Part shown: piece after piece, positions 32,268 through 42,760 of the stretch
Position numbering within the stretch: position 1 is the first letter of the stretch
Layout: every line of letters starts with the position of its first letter
Source: Bolinopsis microptera
Lineage: Eukaryota; Ctenophora; Tentaculata; Lobata; Bolinopsidae
NCBI RefSeq assembly: GCF_026151205.1
Contig: NC_087082.1
Span: forward strand, 11,853,997 to 11,917,996
Direction: 5' to 3'
DNA: 64,000 nt
Made by a program: the position numbers and the translations under genes
The notes under the pieces: model-generated
Database searches by the model: none
What the model saw: only the letters and a program-made list of their open reading frames with translations
Told to the model about the DNA's origin: nothing

Positions 32268-32955
32268 ACCATAGTACAATGACGTAGGTCCAATGATAGT
32301 ATAGTACAATGACGTAGGTCCAATGATAGCACAGTACAATGATATAGGTCCAATGAAAGTATAGTACAATGATGTAGGTCCAATGATAGTATAATACAAT
32401 GATGTAAGTCCAATGATAGTATAGTACAATGATATAGATCCAATGATAGTATAGTACAATGATGTAGGTCCAATGATAGTATAATACAATGACGTAGGTC
32501 CAATGATAGTATAGTACAATAATGAAGGTCCAATGATAGTATAGTACAATGATAAAGGTCCAATGATAGTATAGTACAATGATGTAGGTCCAATGATTGT
32601 ATAATACAATGATGTAAGTCCAATGATAGCATAGTACAATGATGTAGGTCCAATGATTGCATATAGTACAATGATGTAGGTCCAATGATAGCATAGTACA
32701 ATGATGAACGGATCCCTATGATAGGCATATAGTACAATGATATAGGTCCAATGATAGTATAGTACAATGATATAGGTCCAATGATAGCATAGTACAATGA
32801 TGTAGGTCCAATGATAGCATAGTACAATGATGTAGGTCCAACGATAGTATACTACAATGATATAGGTCCAATGATAGCATATAGTACAATGATATAGGTC
32901 CAATGATAGTATACTACAATGATATAGGTCCAATGATAGAATAGTACAATGATAG
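32268..32955. repeat. 30-bp minisatellite (TAGTACAATGATGTAGGTCCAATGATAG), about 22 copies
   Basis: Units of 30 bp alternate GATGTAGG, GATATAGG and GACGTAGG variants. A few units differ by 2 bp, and one interrupted unit with AACGGATCCCTATGATAGG lies near 32705. The 30-bp length keeps several frames open, so the long Tyr/Ile/His/Leu-rich reverse-strand ORFs across it are artefacts. It lies in intron 1 of the SRCR-TSR gene. Confidence 0.95.
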
Positions 32956-33408
32956 CTTATTATAACCATTGACATAAGGCCATGATCTTTCGACAGCTAT
33001 TCAATACGTAGTATCCACTATAAAGTTGCATTTTATATCCTTGAATTATACAATATGAATTTAAGAAAATTATAGTGTAGACTTTTTGTCACAACAAGAC
33101 TGCAATTCATAGCAACAACTATAAACCGAACCCCTAATGTCTGCTACAATATTTTTTTCTGGTCCTAATACGAGCCTTGTTTCTAAAAACTCATCTGAAC
33201 TAACGTTTCGGGGTGTGCAAAAGCTTTCAGGCACGCACATTCCTTGCCCCGTACTTATCCTGTCCTTTTCAAAATCAAACTGCAGTCAAGGACAGAAAGT
33301 CATTACACCAAATGTCATATATACTTAAGAAGTGTTTACATCTTTTTATTCTGTAAAATGTGCTAAAATTAAATTTATTATTTCATTGAAAATTTCTTTT
33401 TTTCATTG

Positions 33409-33455
33409 ATATAGGTCCAATGATAGCGTAGTACAATGATGTAGGTCAATGATAT
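33409..33455. repeat. Detached partial copy of the 30-bp minisatellite
   Basis: GATATAGGTCCAATGATAGC and TAGTACAATGATGTAGG recur here, about 450 bp beyond the end of the main array. The gap contains ordinary AT-rich sequence with no repeat units. Confidence 0.85.
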
Positions 33456-33763
33456 TACAAACGTATCAGATAGTTCTTATAAAATATCGTATGGGTGTTG
33501 TGCATCTCACAACATGTGGTAGGTTATACCAAATGATCAGCTAAAGAGCCTAAATAGAATTTAGTAACTGCAACTTTGTAAATCAAATTTAGAGAAAGAA
33601 ATATTTAAGTTTAAACAATAAATAACATAATATAATATGTCAGATGAGACTCTTAAAAAGGAACCGTATATCACATATCATTAAAAAGCTGATACCTAAA
33701 TTATCAACTTACACAAAAGATTCGAGTGAATAACATCCGTGGTATAACAAATTAAAATTTCAG

Positions 33764-34083
33764 AATTTGAACTGATAGATGAGAACAGTAATACTGTGGG
33801 AGCCGGAGTTTTAGGGTTACTTCTATACAATAACGGAACAGTGTGCGACGATGGATTCAGTGATAACTCTGCTAATGCTATTTGTCGTGCAATGGGATAC
33901 AGTGGTCAAATTAGCTGGGCTAATGGTAGACCTGAGTTGGAGTGGATCAGCACCAAAAAGGAGTACGAAATTAAACTGGATGATGTTATATGTTCCCAGA
34001 GTGGTGAATGAGTTCATGTTCCTACAGTGAAATCGACAATTGCAGTCATTATGAAGATGTGTTCCTTCAGTGTAGTGAAGTTG
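33764..34083 (+). CDS. Secreted SRCR-TSR protein, exon 2: scavenger receptor Cys-rich domain, with a 1-base frameshift
   Basis: After AAAATTTCAG the frame reads FELIDEN, GVLGLLLYNNGTVCDDG, ICRAMGY and LDDVICSQSGE, then meets TGA at about 34010. One base later the domain resumes as SSCSYSEIDNCSHYEDVFLQ with the final Cys, ending GTT G|GTGAG. Together these are a complete SRCR domain (about 105 residues, six Cys). SRCR domains bind proteins or microbial surfaces. The exon is 320 nt while its phase-1 borders call for a multiple of three, so exactly one base is missing in GAATGAGT, where GAATGGAGT would restore Glu-Trp-Ser. This is either a base-calling loss in a GG pair or a true inactivating mutation. 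Confidence 0.85.
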
Positions 34084-34479
34084 GTGAGTAAAAGTTGAAT
34101 CATTATTAAATTTATTTGTCACACCCTCCCAGTGTAACATCCATATAATAATCTTATAATCTCGTATCTTACACTTCTACAGCTAAACATGCTTCTTCAA
34201 TATCTTCATGAAATACACAGAAAGAAATTTTACAGTTGAGCTCTCGCCTTTTTCATCAAAGGATTGTTCACCAATTATGTAAGCCAGCATTCAAAAGTTT
34301 GGTCCGGGGCCATAAATTTCTATCTAGAAATCAATTTTCAAAATAAAATCAGGCTGTACCCCCTCCTCCCGCCCCTAAGTCCTTCTGTCGAAATAAGATA
34401 CCTGGAAAATTGTTGTAAAAAATCAGAATTTTAACTAAAAGGTGGGTTTAAAGTTAACAGGCCTAGGTACTATACAAAA

Positions 34480-34665
34480 ATCAAATCACTTTAAAATAAT
34501 TGTAAATGCTCTTCCAAATACATAATAAGATAATAATGATAAGCATTTATATTATATACTATAACCCGCAGTATTATATTAACTTTAAAATAATTGTAAA
34601 TGCTCTTCCAAATACATAATAAGATAATAATGATAAGCATTATTATATACTATAACACACACAGA
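34480..34665. repeat. Two-copy tandem duplication, period about 90 bp
   Basis: ACTTTAAAATAATTGTAAAT, CTCTTCCAAATACATAATAA and GATAATAATGATAAGCAT occur in the same order in both copies, near 34490 and 34582. The duplication lies in the intron between the SRCR and first TSR exons. Confidence 0.85.
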
Positions 34666-34757
34666 TCGTTTTCTCGCTGTCACTTTTCACTATAAAATAA
34701 GCTATTTATCTTTTGGAAATAATTCAGCCGTTTAGGGGAAATCTAAAAACTATTCAG

Positions 34758-34928
34758 TTGATGGTGGTTGGACTTCGTATTCTGCTTGGACAACTTGTAC
34801 GAAAAGTTGTGGAGAAGGAACACAAACAAGATCCAGAACCTGCACCAATCCATCTCCATCTAACGGAGGAGCATATTGTTCAGGATCGCCATCACAGAGC
34901 CAGACCTGCATCACCCAATATTGTCCAG
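34758..34928 (+). CDS. Secreted SRCR-TSR protein, exon 3: thrombospondin type 1 repeat, intact
   Basis: The exon starts after CTATTCAG and ends TGTCCAG|GTATAC. It is 171 nt with phase-1 borders on both sides, so it adds 57 residues. It reads [38 protein letters not shown] and SQTCITQYCPG. The WxxWxxC, CSxxCGxGxQxRxRxC and terminal Cys spacing is that of a TSR, with the Trp ladder and Arg layers. TSRs bind glycosaminoglycans and matrix proteins. An upstream TTCAG at 34720-34726 would bring in a stop and is not used here. Confidence 0.85.
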
Positions 34929-34973
34929 GTATACAGAAATACAGTAAAATAAGTTCTACAAATAAAACATGCC

Positions 34974-35600
34974 ACCTAAACTTGATCCAAATAACAAACA
35001 TCCCAACTATATACAATTTGTATAATACAAAGCGATTCAATACACTAGATATTTAAAGGGTCTAAACAGTAATTATTTTGAAAGGGTAGAATTCATAAAA
35101 ACCCTCCCTTAAATTTGTAAATAATGATGTTACAGTACAGTTTGGGTGTGGAAATAATTCGATTAGGACAGTTTTACAGAGAGAAAAATCTGAAAAACTT
35201 GTTCAGTTAATGGTTGGTATGGCTTATATTCTACTTGGACAACCTTGTCGAATCCCTTCGTGAAAAAGGAAACGAAGAAGATCCAGAACCTGCACAAATC
35301 CCATTCCAGGCTTACGGAGGAGCATCTTGTTCAGGATTGCCATCACAGAGCCAGTACTGCAACACTCACAACTGTCCAGGTATGTAGTTAAACATAAGTT
35401 ATACATTGAAAACATGCCACCTAAACTTGATCAAAATAACAAACATCCCAACTATATACAAAGTGATTCAATACATTAGATATTTAAAGGGTCTAAACAG
35501 TAATTATTTTGAAAATCAGGGTAGAATTCATTAAAAAAACCTTAAATTTGTAAATAATGATGTTACAGCACAGTTTAAATACACGCTGCAAAAAGAGGTT
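34974..35600. repeat. 440-bp tandem duplication of TSR exon plus flanking intron
   Basis: The intron block CCACCTAAACTTGATC, AACATCCCAACTATATACAA, TAAAGGGTCTAAACAGTAAT and AAATTTGTAAATAATGATG occurs at 34974-35145 and again at 35414-35575. The TSR exons sit in the same relative place. The third TSR shares the exon but less of the intron. This shows the TSR number grew by exon-intron duplication. Confidence 0.85.
35207..35379 (+). pseudogene. SRCR-TSR gene, exon 4: thrombospondin repeat with several frame breaks
   Basis: The exon aligns with the intact TSR exon, from GTTCAG|TTAATGG to TGTCCAG|GTATG, but is 173 nt where 171 is expected. Insertions and deletions near 35213-35225 and 35245-35275 break the WTTC and CGxG region into three frames, and C-terminal [11 protein letters not shown] is readable in one. 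Either this exon is dead or the sequence has several errors; the splice sites are intact. Confidence 0.7.
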
Positions 35601-35818
35601 CGGGCCCTTACGTTACAAACACTCCCTGCGCAATATTCATGACTAATTTGTGTAATTCTTGAATTAATTGTGCCCATTTACAGACACACAACAGTATGCA
35701 TGAACCGTGCATAAACATAACTTTGTCTTGCTATCGCTTCAATCCATAAAGTCTCAGAGCATTTATTTGGGAAATAATTCGATTTGACAGTTGAAGTGAA
35801 AATCTGAAAACTGTTCAG

Positions 35819-35990
35819 TTAATGGTGGTTGGACTTCATATTCTACTTGGACAACTTGTACTAAACCTTGTGGAAATGGAAGACAAACAAGATCGAGAAC
35901 CTGCACCAATCCATCTCCAGCTTATGGAGGAGGCATCCTGCTCAGGATCGCCTTCTGAAAGCCAGCCCTGCAACACTCACAACTGTCCAG
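35819..35990 (+). CDS. SRCR-TSR gene, exon 5: thrombospondin repeat with a 1-base insertion
   Basis: From CTGTTCAG to TGTCCAG|GTATGC the exon reads [31 protein letters not shown] and PAYGG, then shifts by one base in GGAGGAGGCATCC and continues as [20 protein letters not shown]. It is 172 nt long instead of 171, so one extra base in a G-rich spot accounts for the break. Downstream, within about 12 bp of the donor, begins the antisense helicase fragment, and no further TSR was recognised. Confidence 0.8.
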
Positions 35991-36002
35991 GTATGCAGTT
36001 AA

Positions 36003-36442
36003 GCTATTAGCTCGACGTTCAGGCAGGTTATCTAAACCTTGAAATTCAATTATATCAATGACAGCTGGCCATTCTCCTGAAGAAGTTTGTCGGCCATATA
36101 ACAAAGATATGTTATCAACAGACCGTTCACACCTATATTTGTCTACTCTTTTTTTAACCATATCATTAAGTGTTTTCCATGTGGTTTCTGTAGTCGCACA
36201 CATACGTAGTACAGCTGTATTTAACTGTGTAAGAACATTTTCCCGCTGCAGCTTGTCTAATTCTTTATCTAGGTAAGTGCCTATCAAATCAACATCTTTG
36301 TTCTCAAAAACATGTATGTTGATTTTCGGTCCACGAATGTAATGACCTGGTGTTTGTTTAACGATGGTCTCATTTGAATAGCGTGATCCTTTCCTTTGTG
36401 TCATTATTTCTTCTATTTGGTCCCTTATCACTGATAAACTAT
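36003..36442 (-). pseudogene. Nuclease-helicase gene, detached C-terminal part
   Basis: The reverse-strand frame reads VIRDQIEEIMTQ, KQTPGHYIRGPKINIHVF, LIGTYLDKELDKLQRENVL and SSGEWPAVIDI. SGxEWPAVI resembles the motif V/VI region of SF1-type ATPases in Schlafen-like and DUF2075-like proteins. It continues where the larger reverse-strand ORF at 40953-42760 stops: that ORF ends LSKNLRNT (motif IV) and this one picks up with SLSVIRDQ, in the same orientation, about 4.5 kb to the left. The fragment ends near 36003, within a dozen bases of the TSR donor, without a natural C-terminus. It is therefore truncated on both sides. Confidence 0.6.
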
Positions 36443-38020
36443 TCGATCACAGTGCTGGCAAGCACGACCGTTGCATTTATTGTGGGTATACTATGTACCC
36501 CATTTACTATTATACCCCCTTTACTATTATACCCCCTTTGCTATTATATCCTCTTTGGTACACGTTACAAGCCTCTTTCGTGCACGCGAAGCGTGCACTC
36601 CGGCCGGAGGCGGCAGGTGTTTTTCAGACATTAAGACTCATCGGAAGTCGTTCAGCAGATTTATTTTAGTTCAAAACATTCTAATTTGATGCCAAAGATG
36701 ACAGGAATAAAAAATAGTTATGTTGAGATTTTAAGAAATTTGCATAAAATACTCGCCAGCACTGTTATACGAAATTCGGTAAAAACCCAAAATCGCCATA
36801 TTCAGGTGCTTTAAAAACCATGTTAAAATTGAGTTGGAGATCTGAAATTTTTCAGGGCGTCTAGACGTTGACCAAATCGACTGCAAAAAAAGTTTCAGGT
36901 TTCAGGACCATCGGGAAGTGGGTTTTCTAGAACCCCTGTTTTACGACAGATTGTCGTGATACATACATACATACATATACATATACATATATTCAGGGAT
37001 AGACGCTTTGCCAGTCAATTGTAGCCTGTATTTAATTGTCCATAGATTCAAAAGTATAAAAGATACAGCCATTTCCGACCACAGGTCTTGAAAATAATTG
37101 TTTACACTTTAGTTTACATTGTATAAACAAATTATTTGACGTCATGAACACCCTTTGATGACGTCATCAAGTTAACCGTTTTTAAAACTTGATTTTTGAC
37201 AAAGTAATAACTTTTAAAAATGATTTTACACCATTAAAAAGTAATTGTATTCAAAATCTGAGGAAATTTTTACCTTAGATAATTGTTTAAGCATTCTGAA
37301 AATCTACCGGAAAGTTTTTCTAGCTTGCTCCTTCATAAAGATATTCGTCATTGAAGTTTGTGCTTTTTTGAAGAATTTTTTTATAAAAACGTCAATTTTG
37401 CGATTTAGTATTCTCTGGTGTTGGGCCATGCCTTGAGTTGTGGAGCTCAGTTCTGCTTCCTATAGGTATAAATTGTGCATTAGGCTAGTTTTAAAGTTAA
37501 AAATCGAAAAGTTGCACACGTGGGGACACGCCCAAATTGATAGAAAATCGCTAAAATCACTGAAAATTGCTGTTTTCGTCATTTTCTGTCAACTTTAGAG
37601 TGCCGTTGTGATTACAATTCTTCTTGAAATACTTTGAAACTTTGCATGCTTATCAAACTATATATAAAACAATTACATGCAAAAATTTACGGCGATTCAA
37701 TATTGGATGCGCACGCAACGTCCGCTCAAAGTTTGCACGCGCGAAAGGTGAGAATTTTGCTCATTCGTGATTTCCAACAAATTCTGCTTTGCCACGACAG
37801 TTTAATGTCATTATATATGAATTTAATGCCAACTTGAATGAGTATGAAGTGGCATATTCAGTCAGTGATCGACCGATATGCTTACCTAAACACAAGGAAA
37901 TGTTTTTAAAGGAAAAATTTCGAAATCGTTGAAACTTCCTCCTTATTAATGAAGATATCAGTTTATATTTCGACTTTATAAAGTACCCTGACATTATAAT
38001 CAAAAAGAGATGATATTTTA

Positions 38021-38504
38021 CCAAAACCCATAATCATGGGTAGAGTGGACCGCTGCCAGTGTCTCTCTTTCCCAAACAAAAGGAAATGATATTAATTTGA
38101 TTGACCGTTCTCAAATGCAAAATGATACCGAGAATGAAATCGGTCGCTCGCTTTTCCCATTCATTTACAATTGTAATAGACTAAGAAAAACTACCCAAAA
38201 GCAGCTGTACTCGGCAATAAAGATTCAATAAACTTCAGTAGTAGTAACTACCACCCTTACCCCGAAATACTAGGTATCGACCCGAACGCAACCCAAAGAG
38301 ATTTTTACAGCATCTGATTGATGTAATCAATCGAAACTTATTACAATTCGAAAGCCGTGAATGAATGGGAAAAGCGAGCGACCGATTTCATTCTCGGTAT
38401 CATTTTGCATTTGAGAACGGTCAATCAAATTAATATCATTTCCTTTTGTTTGGGAAAGAGAGACACTGGCAGCGGTCCACTCTACCCATGATTATGGGTT
38501 TTGG
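38021..38504. mobile_element. Fold-back/MITE copy 1, arms about 140 bp
   Basis: CCAAAACCCATAATCATGGG at the left is mirrored at the right end. The arms run through CAAAATGATACCGAGAATGA to CGCTTTTCCCATTCATT. The centre of about 200 bp is unique and AT-rich. It forms the right end of unit 1. Confidence 0.85.
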
Positions 38505-38641
38505 TCAAATCACAGTGCTGGCAAGCACGACCGTTGCATTTATTGTGGGTATACTATGTTCCCCATTTACTATTATACCCCCTTTACTATTATACCCCGT
38601 TTGGTACACGTTACAAGCCTCTTTTGTGCACGCGAAGCGTG

Positions 38642-38694
38642 CACTGATCCGGCCGGAGGCGGCGGCCGAAGGCCGCCGCCGCCTCCGGCAGGAG
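38642..38694. repeat. GC-rich hairpin in unit 2, lost from unit 1
   Basis: GGCGGCGGCC GAA GGCCGCCGCC forms a long GC stem, framed by CCGGAGG and CCTCCGG. Unit 1 has CCGGCCGGAGGCGGCAGG at the matching place, so the stem was removed or never copied there. Confidence 0.8.
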
Positions 38695-40097
38695 TTTTCC
38701 AGGCATTAAGACTCATCGGAAGTCGTTCAACAGATTTATTTTTAGTTCAAAACATTCTAATTTGATGTCAAAGATGACAGGAATAAAAAATAGTTATGTT
38801 GAGATTTTTAAGAAATTTGCAAAAAATACTCGCCAGCACTGTTATACGAAATTCGGTAAAAAACCCAAAATCGCCATATTCAGGTGCCTTAAAAACCATG
38901 TTAAAATTGAGTTAGAGATCTGAAATTTTTCAGGGCGTCTAGACGTTGACCAAATCGACTGCAAAAAAAGTTTCAGGTTTCAGGAGCATCGGGAAGTGGG
39001 TTTTCTAGAACCCCTGTTTTACGATAGATTGTCGTGATACATATTATATACATATATACATATATATATTCAGGGATAGACGCTTTGCCAGTCAATAGTA
39101 GCCTGTATTTAATTGTCCATAGATTCAAAAGTATAAAAGATACAGCCATTTCCGACCACAGGTCTTGCAAATAATTGTTTATACTTTAGTTTACATTGTA
39201 TAAAAAAATTATATGACGTCATAAACACCCCTTGATGACGTCATCAAGTTAACCATTTTTAAAACTTGATTTTTGACAAAGTAATAACTTTTAAAATTAA
39301 TTTTAAACCATTAAGGAGTAATTTTATTCAAAATCTGAGGAAATTTTCACCTTAGATAATTGTTCAAGCATTCTGAAAATCTACCGGAAAGTTTTTCTAG
39401 CTTGCTCCTTCATAAAGATATTCGTCATTGAAGTTTGTGCTTTTTTGAAGAATTATTTTATAAAAACGTCAATTTTGCGATTTAGTATTCTCTGGTGTTG
39501 GGCCATGCCTTGGGTTGTAGAGCTCAGTTCTGCTTCCTATAGGTATAAATTGTGTCATAGGCTAGTTTTAAAGTTGAAAATCGAAAAGTTGCACACGTTG
39601 GGACACGCCCAAATTGATAGAAAATCGCTAAAATCACTGAAAATTGCTGTTTTCGTCATTTTCTGTCAACTTTAGAGTGCCGTTGTGATTACAGTTCTTC
39701 TTAAAATACTTTGAAACTTTGCATGCTTATCAAGCTATATATAAAACAATTACATGCAAAAATTTACGGCGATTCAATACTGGATGCGCACGCAACGTCT
39801 GCTCAAAGTTTGCACGTGCGAAAGGTGAGAATTTTGCTCATTCGTGATTTCCAACAAATTCTGCTTTGCCACGACAGTTTAATGTCATTATATATGAATT
39901 TAATGCCAACTTGAATGAGTATTAAGTGGCATATTCAGTCAGTGATCGACCGATATGCTTCCCTAAACACAAGGAAATGTTTTTAAAGGAAAAATTTCGA
40001 AATCGTTGAAACTTCCTCCTTATTAATGAAGATATCAGTTTATATTTCGACTTTATAAAGTACCCTGACATTATAATCAAAAAGAGATGATATTTTA

Positions 40098-40600
40098 CCA
40101 AAACCCATAATCATGGGTAGAGTGGACCGCTGCCAGTGTCTCTCTTTCCCAAACAAAAGGAAATGATATTAATTTGATTGACCGTTCTCAAATGCAAAAT
40201 GATACCGAGAATGAAATCGGTCGCTCGCTTTTCCCATTCATTTACAATTGTAATAGATTAAGAAGAACTACCCAAAGGCAGCTGTACTCGGCAATGAAGA
40301 TTCAATAAACTTCAGCTTGTTCAATAAGTAATAACTACCACCCTTGTCCCTTACCCCGAAATACTAGGTATCGACCCGAACGCAACCCAAAGAGATTTTT
40401 ACAGCATCTGATTGATGTAATCAATCGAACTTATTTATACAATTTGTAAGCCGTGAATGAATGGGAAAAGCGAGCGACCGATTTCATTCTCGGTATCATT
40501 TTGCATTTGAGAACGGTCAATCAAATTAATATCATTTCCTTTTGTTTGGGAAAGAGAGACACTGGCAGCGGTCCACTCTACCCATGATTATGGGTTTTGG
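40098..40600. mobile_element. Fold-back/MITE copy 2, arms extended to about 505 bp
   Basis: This is the same palindromic block as at 38021-38504. Here the symmetry continues outward on both sides, pairing 39746-40252 with about 40447-40952. The outer right arm carries bases diagnostic of unit 1 (CAATATTGG, CGTCCGCTC, TTAGGTAAGC) and not of the adjacent unit 2. Confidence 0.85.
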
Positions 40601-40952
40601 TAAAATATCATCTATTTTTGATTATAATGCCAGGGTACTTTATAAAGTCGAAATATAAACTGATATCTTCATTAATAAGGAGGAAGTTTCAACGATTTCG
40701 AAATTTTTCTTTTAAAAACATTTCCTTGTGTTTAGGTAAGCATATCGGTCGATCACTGACTGAATATGCCACTTCATACTCATTCAAGTTGGCATTAAAT
40801 TCATATATAATGACATTAAACTGTCGTGGCAAAGCAGAATTTGTTGGAAATCACGAATGAGCAAAATTCTCACCTTTCGCGCGTGCAAACTTTGAGCGGA
40901 CGTTGCGTGCGCATCCAATATTGAATCGCCGTAAATTTTTGCATGTAATTGT

Positions 40953-42517
40953 GTGTTTCTCAAATTCTTTGATAGAGTAATAGTATGAAAGGGGGAATTT
41001 GATAGTCGTATAGATGAAGGCTGTCTTGTACACATATTACCCTGTGCTTTGTCATGAGCTATCCAGATATAACCATTGCTCTGATTAACCTCCAGCAAAG
41101 AACCTAACATTGTCATAATGTTATTTGTTCCCTCAATTTCCTCATAATAACGTGGAATCGATTGCATATCGTCTATAAACACATCACAATCAAGATGTGA
41201 AGTTAGTATTTCTGAAAACCGTTGGTTGATTTCGGAACTCGACAAGACCTGAAACTCGCCACCGTACCACTTATATTGTGGACAATGAACTATGATAACT
41301 TGATTATCAGCTAATTTGAAGGATATTATATCAATTGTCTGCAACGTGGTCATCTCCCAAGTTTCACCCCAGGATAGTGTGCAGTGGCGTACATTCGCTT
41401 TTGCAAAAGCAATTTTAGCCCCTTCCTCAGCTGTGTACTCAGCAACGAAAAATAAGATTTTTCTGTTCGCATCAGACTTAGCACGCTGTATTGCTTTAGC
41501 TATCATTATGACACTTTTACCCGTTCCTGCGGGGCCATTAATAAGAACTGAGCGTTCCTCTAAATTGTACGCTTCAAACTGCTTCTTAGTGAGGTTGTTC
41601 ACTCCTACGTACTCCCTAATGACATCTGGAGCTGGATTTACATTTGGATTGTTTTCTCTGAACGTAAAACTTCCACTGCGCAGTTTATCATCAATATCCT
41701 GTATACACCATCCTAAACTGCACTTAGATTTATGACAGTCGCCCTTATTATCCGTGCACCAAATTGCAAGCAGCATGTTCCTGACTTTATCATGTTTAGC
41801 TTGAAAGTCAGAGCTCAAAGATTCTTCGATGTGAAAATCTGTAACGTTGCTTTTCCACCATGACTCAAAATCCTCTATGTCTTCTTTGAATATAACCGAT
41901 GATAGCTGATCAGACTCCAAGGTAAATTCTGCACTGGATCCCTTCGCGAAGTTAGGATAAGCAGTAAAATGAGAGATATTTGTGCTCTTCTCAATGCCTC
42001 TGATCAATTCCACCATTCTTTTCCTCTGCACGTCTGATTTCTTGTAGGAACCCTGCAATCCTAACTTATGCTGTTGTTCATCTAATTTAGGATTCTGCTG
42101 TTTTGCTTCACTAAAACTTGTCATATTCTTCACTTCAATTATCACAACATGTTTCTTTCCTATGATCAAAAAATCGCACTCCCCCTCACGATTGTTAGGT
42201 GTTTTTCGGCAAGCCATACACCCTTTCATAACATGACTTTTATCGCACAAACGATATTGACGGTGTGTATATTCGAAACTGTGTAGAACGTTTATATCTT
42301 CATCTAGCCCCTCCAGTGCTCTATAAACTACAACTTCGGTCTCATAGTCTAACTGATGTTTTTTATCATCTCTAAAACTGGGACCAGGCTCATCTTCATC
42401 TGGGTATACGTCAATATACGTGTGTTGTGGAGCTTTAGGTAGCATGATCGGGCGTGTTTCTGTTGACGTACAATACGTATCGTAGATATCTTTCCCGTTC
42501 TTGAGATATTCCTCCAT
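40953..42517 (-). pseudogene. NERD-like nuclease fused to an SF1-type helicase, interrupted
   Basis: The open frame extends from an ATG at 42760 to 40784, but residues 1-81 look like leader sequence, and the Met at 42515-42517 (MEEYLKNGKDIYDTYC) is a better start. The nuclease part has YETEVVVYRALEGL, then GECDFLII and VVIIEVKN, which supply a PD-(D/E)xK triad (D196, E209, K211 counting from 42760). The ATPase part has INGPAGTGKSVI (Walker A, K415), DVFIDDMQ (Walker B, D530 and D531), WIAHDKAQ (motif III) and LSKNLRNT (motif IV). The last 55 or so residues come from the inserted repeat, so the protein is cut before motifs V and VI. These appear to lie at 36003-36442. Proteins with this layout act on nucleic acids; in bacteria NERD-helicase fusions are linked with DNA processing and defence. 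A defence role here is inference. Confidence 0.7.
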
Positions 42518-42760
42518 TTTGAGGTCTCTGAAATAATTCTGTACCTTTATTCCTTTATTCAAGTTTAGGAACTTCGACAATGTTAAATTTATGTTATGAT
42601 AATATATGAAAATTCCTGACACAAGGTTGAAAAGTTGAAACGAAATACGTGCGGTCGTTAGTTGAGGTACGAAAATAGCTAAAATGATAAATGATTCAAC
42701 TGTCAAATTTCCACATCTCAAGTCTAAAAGTCTACACAACAAAGTCAAATCACACAACAT
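42518..42760 (-). other. Possible 5' extension of the nuclease-helicase frame
   Basis: The frame continues upstream of the Met at 42517 for 81 codons to an ATG at 42758-42760, with hydrophobic, low-complexity content (FIILAIFVPQL). The first ATG lies in a segment duplicated at 43173-43230 and is probably leader DNA. A membrane anchor cannot be excluded. Confidence 0.35.

Larger units (their letters stand above)
36446..40952. mobile_element. 4.5-kb insertion: two 2.06-kb direct units plus an inverted end
   Basis: Unit 1 (36446-38508) and unit 2 (38509 to about 40600) share the same order from ATCACAGTGCTGGCAAGCAC through CGGCGATTCAATA to a terminal palindromic block. They differ at a low percentage of sites and by short indels. 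After unit 2 the sequence 40601-40952 is the reverse complement of the unit stretch CAATTACATGCAAAAATTTA to CTTTATAAAG. No transposase frame was found, and short ORFs are shared between units. The structure splits the nuclease-helicase reading frame. CAGTGCTGG and CCAGCACTG border the first 340 bp of each unit, hinting at a smaller nested element. Confidence 0.8.

Noticed and set aside
32108-32975. Three overlapping reverse-strand ORFs of 147-239 codons rich in Tyr, Ile, His and Leu
   Set aside because: They are translations of the 30-bp minisatellite in different frames. The unit length is a multiple of three and happens to lack stops.
35922-36002. C-terminal extension of the reverse-strand helicase fragment into the TSR exon
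   Set aside because: These residues are antisense to the third TSR exon. The helicase homology stops near 36003.
41316-41735. 139-codon forward-strand ORF
   Set aside because: It is antisense to the Walker A region of the nuclease-helicase and has no family features of its own.
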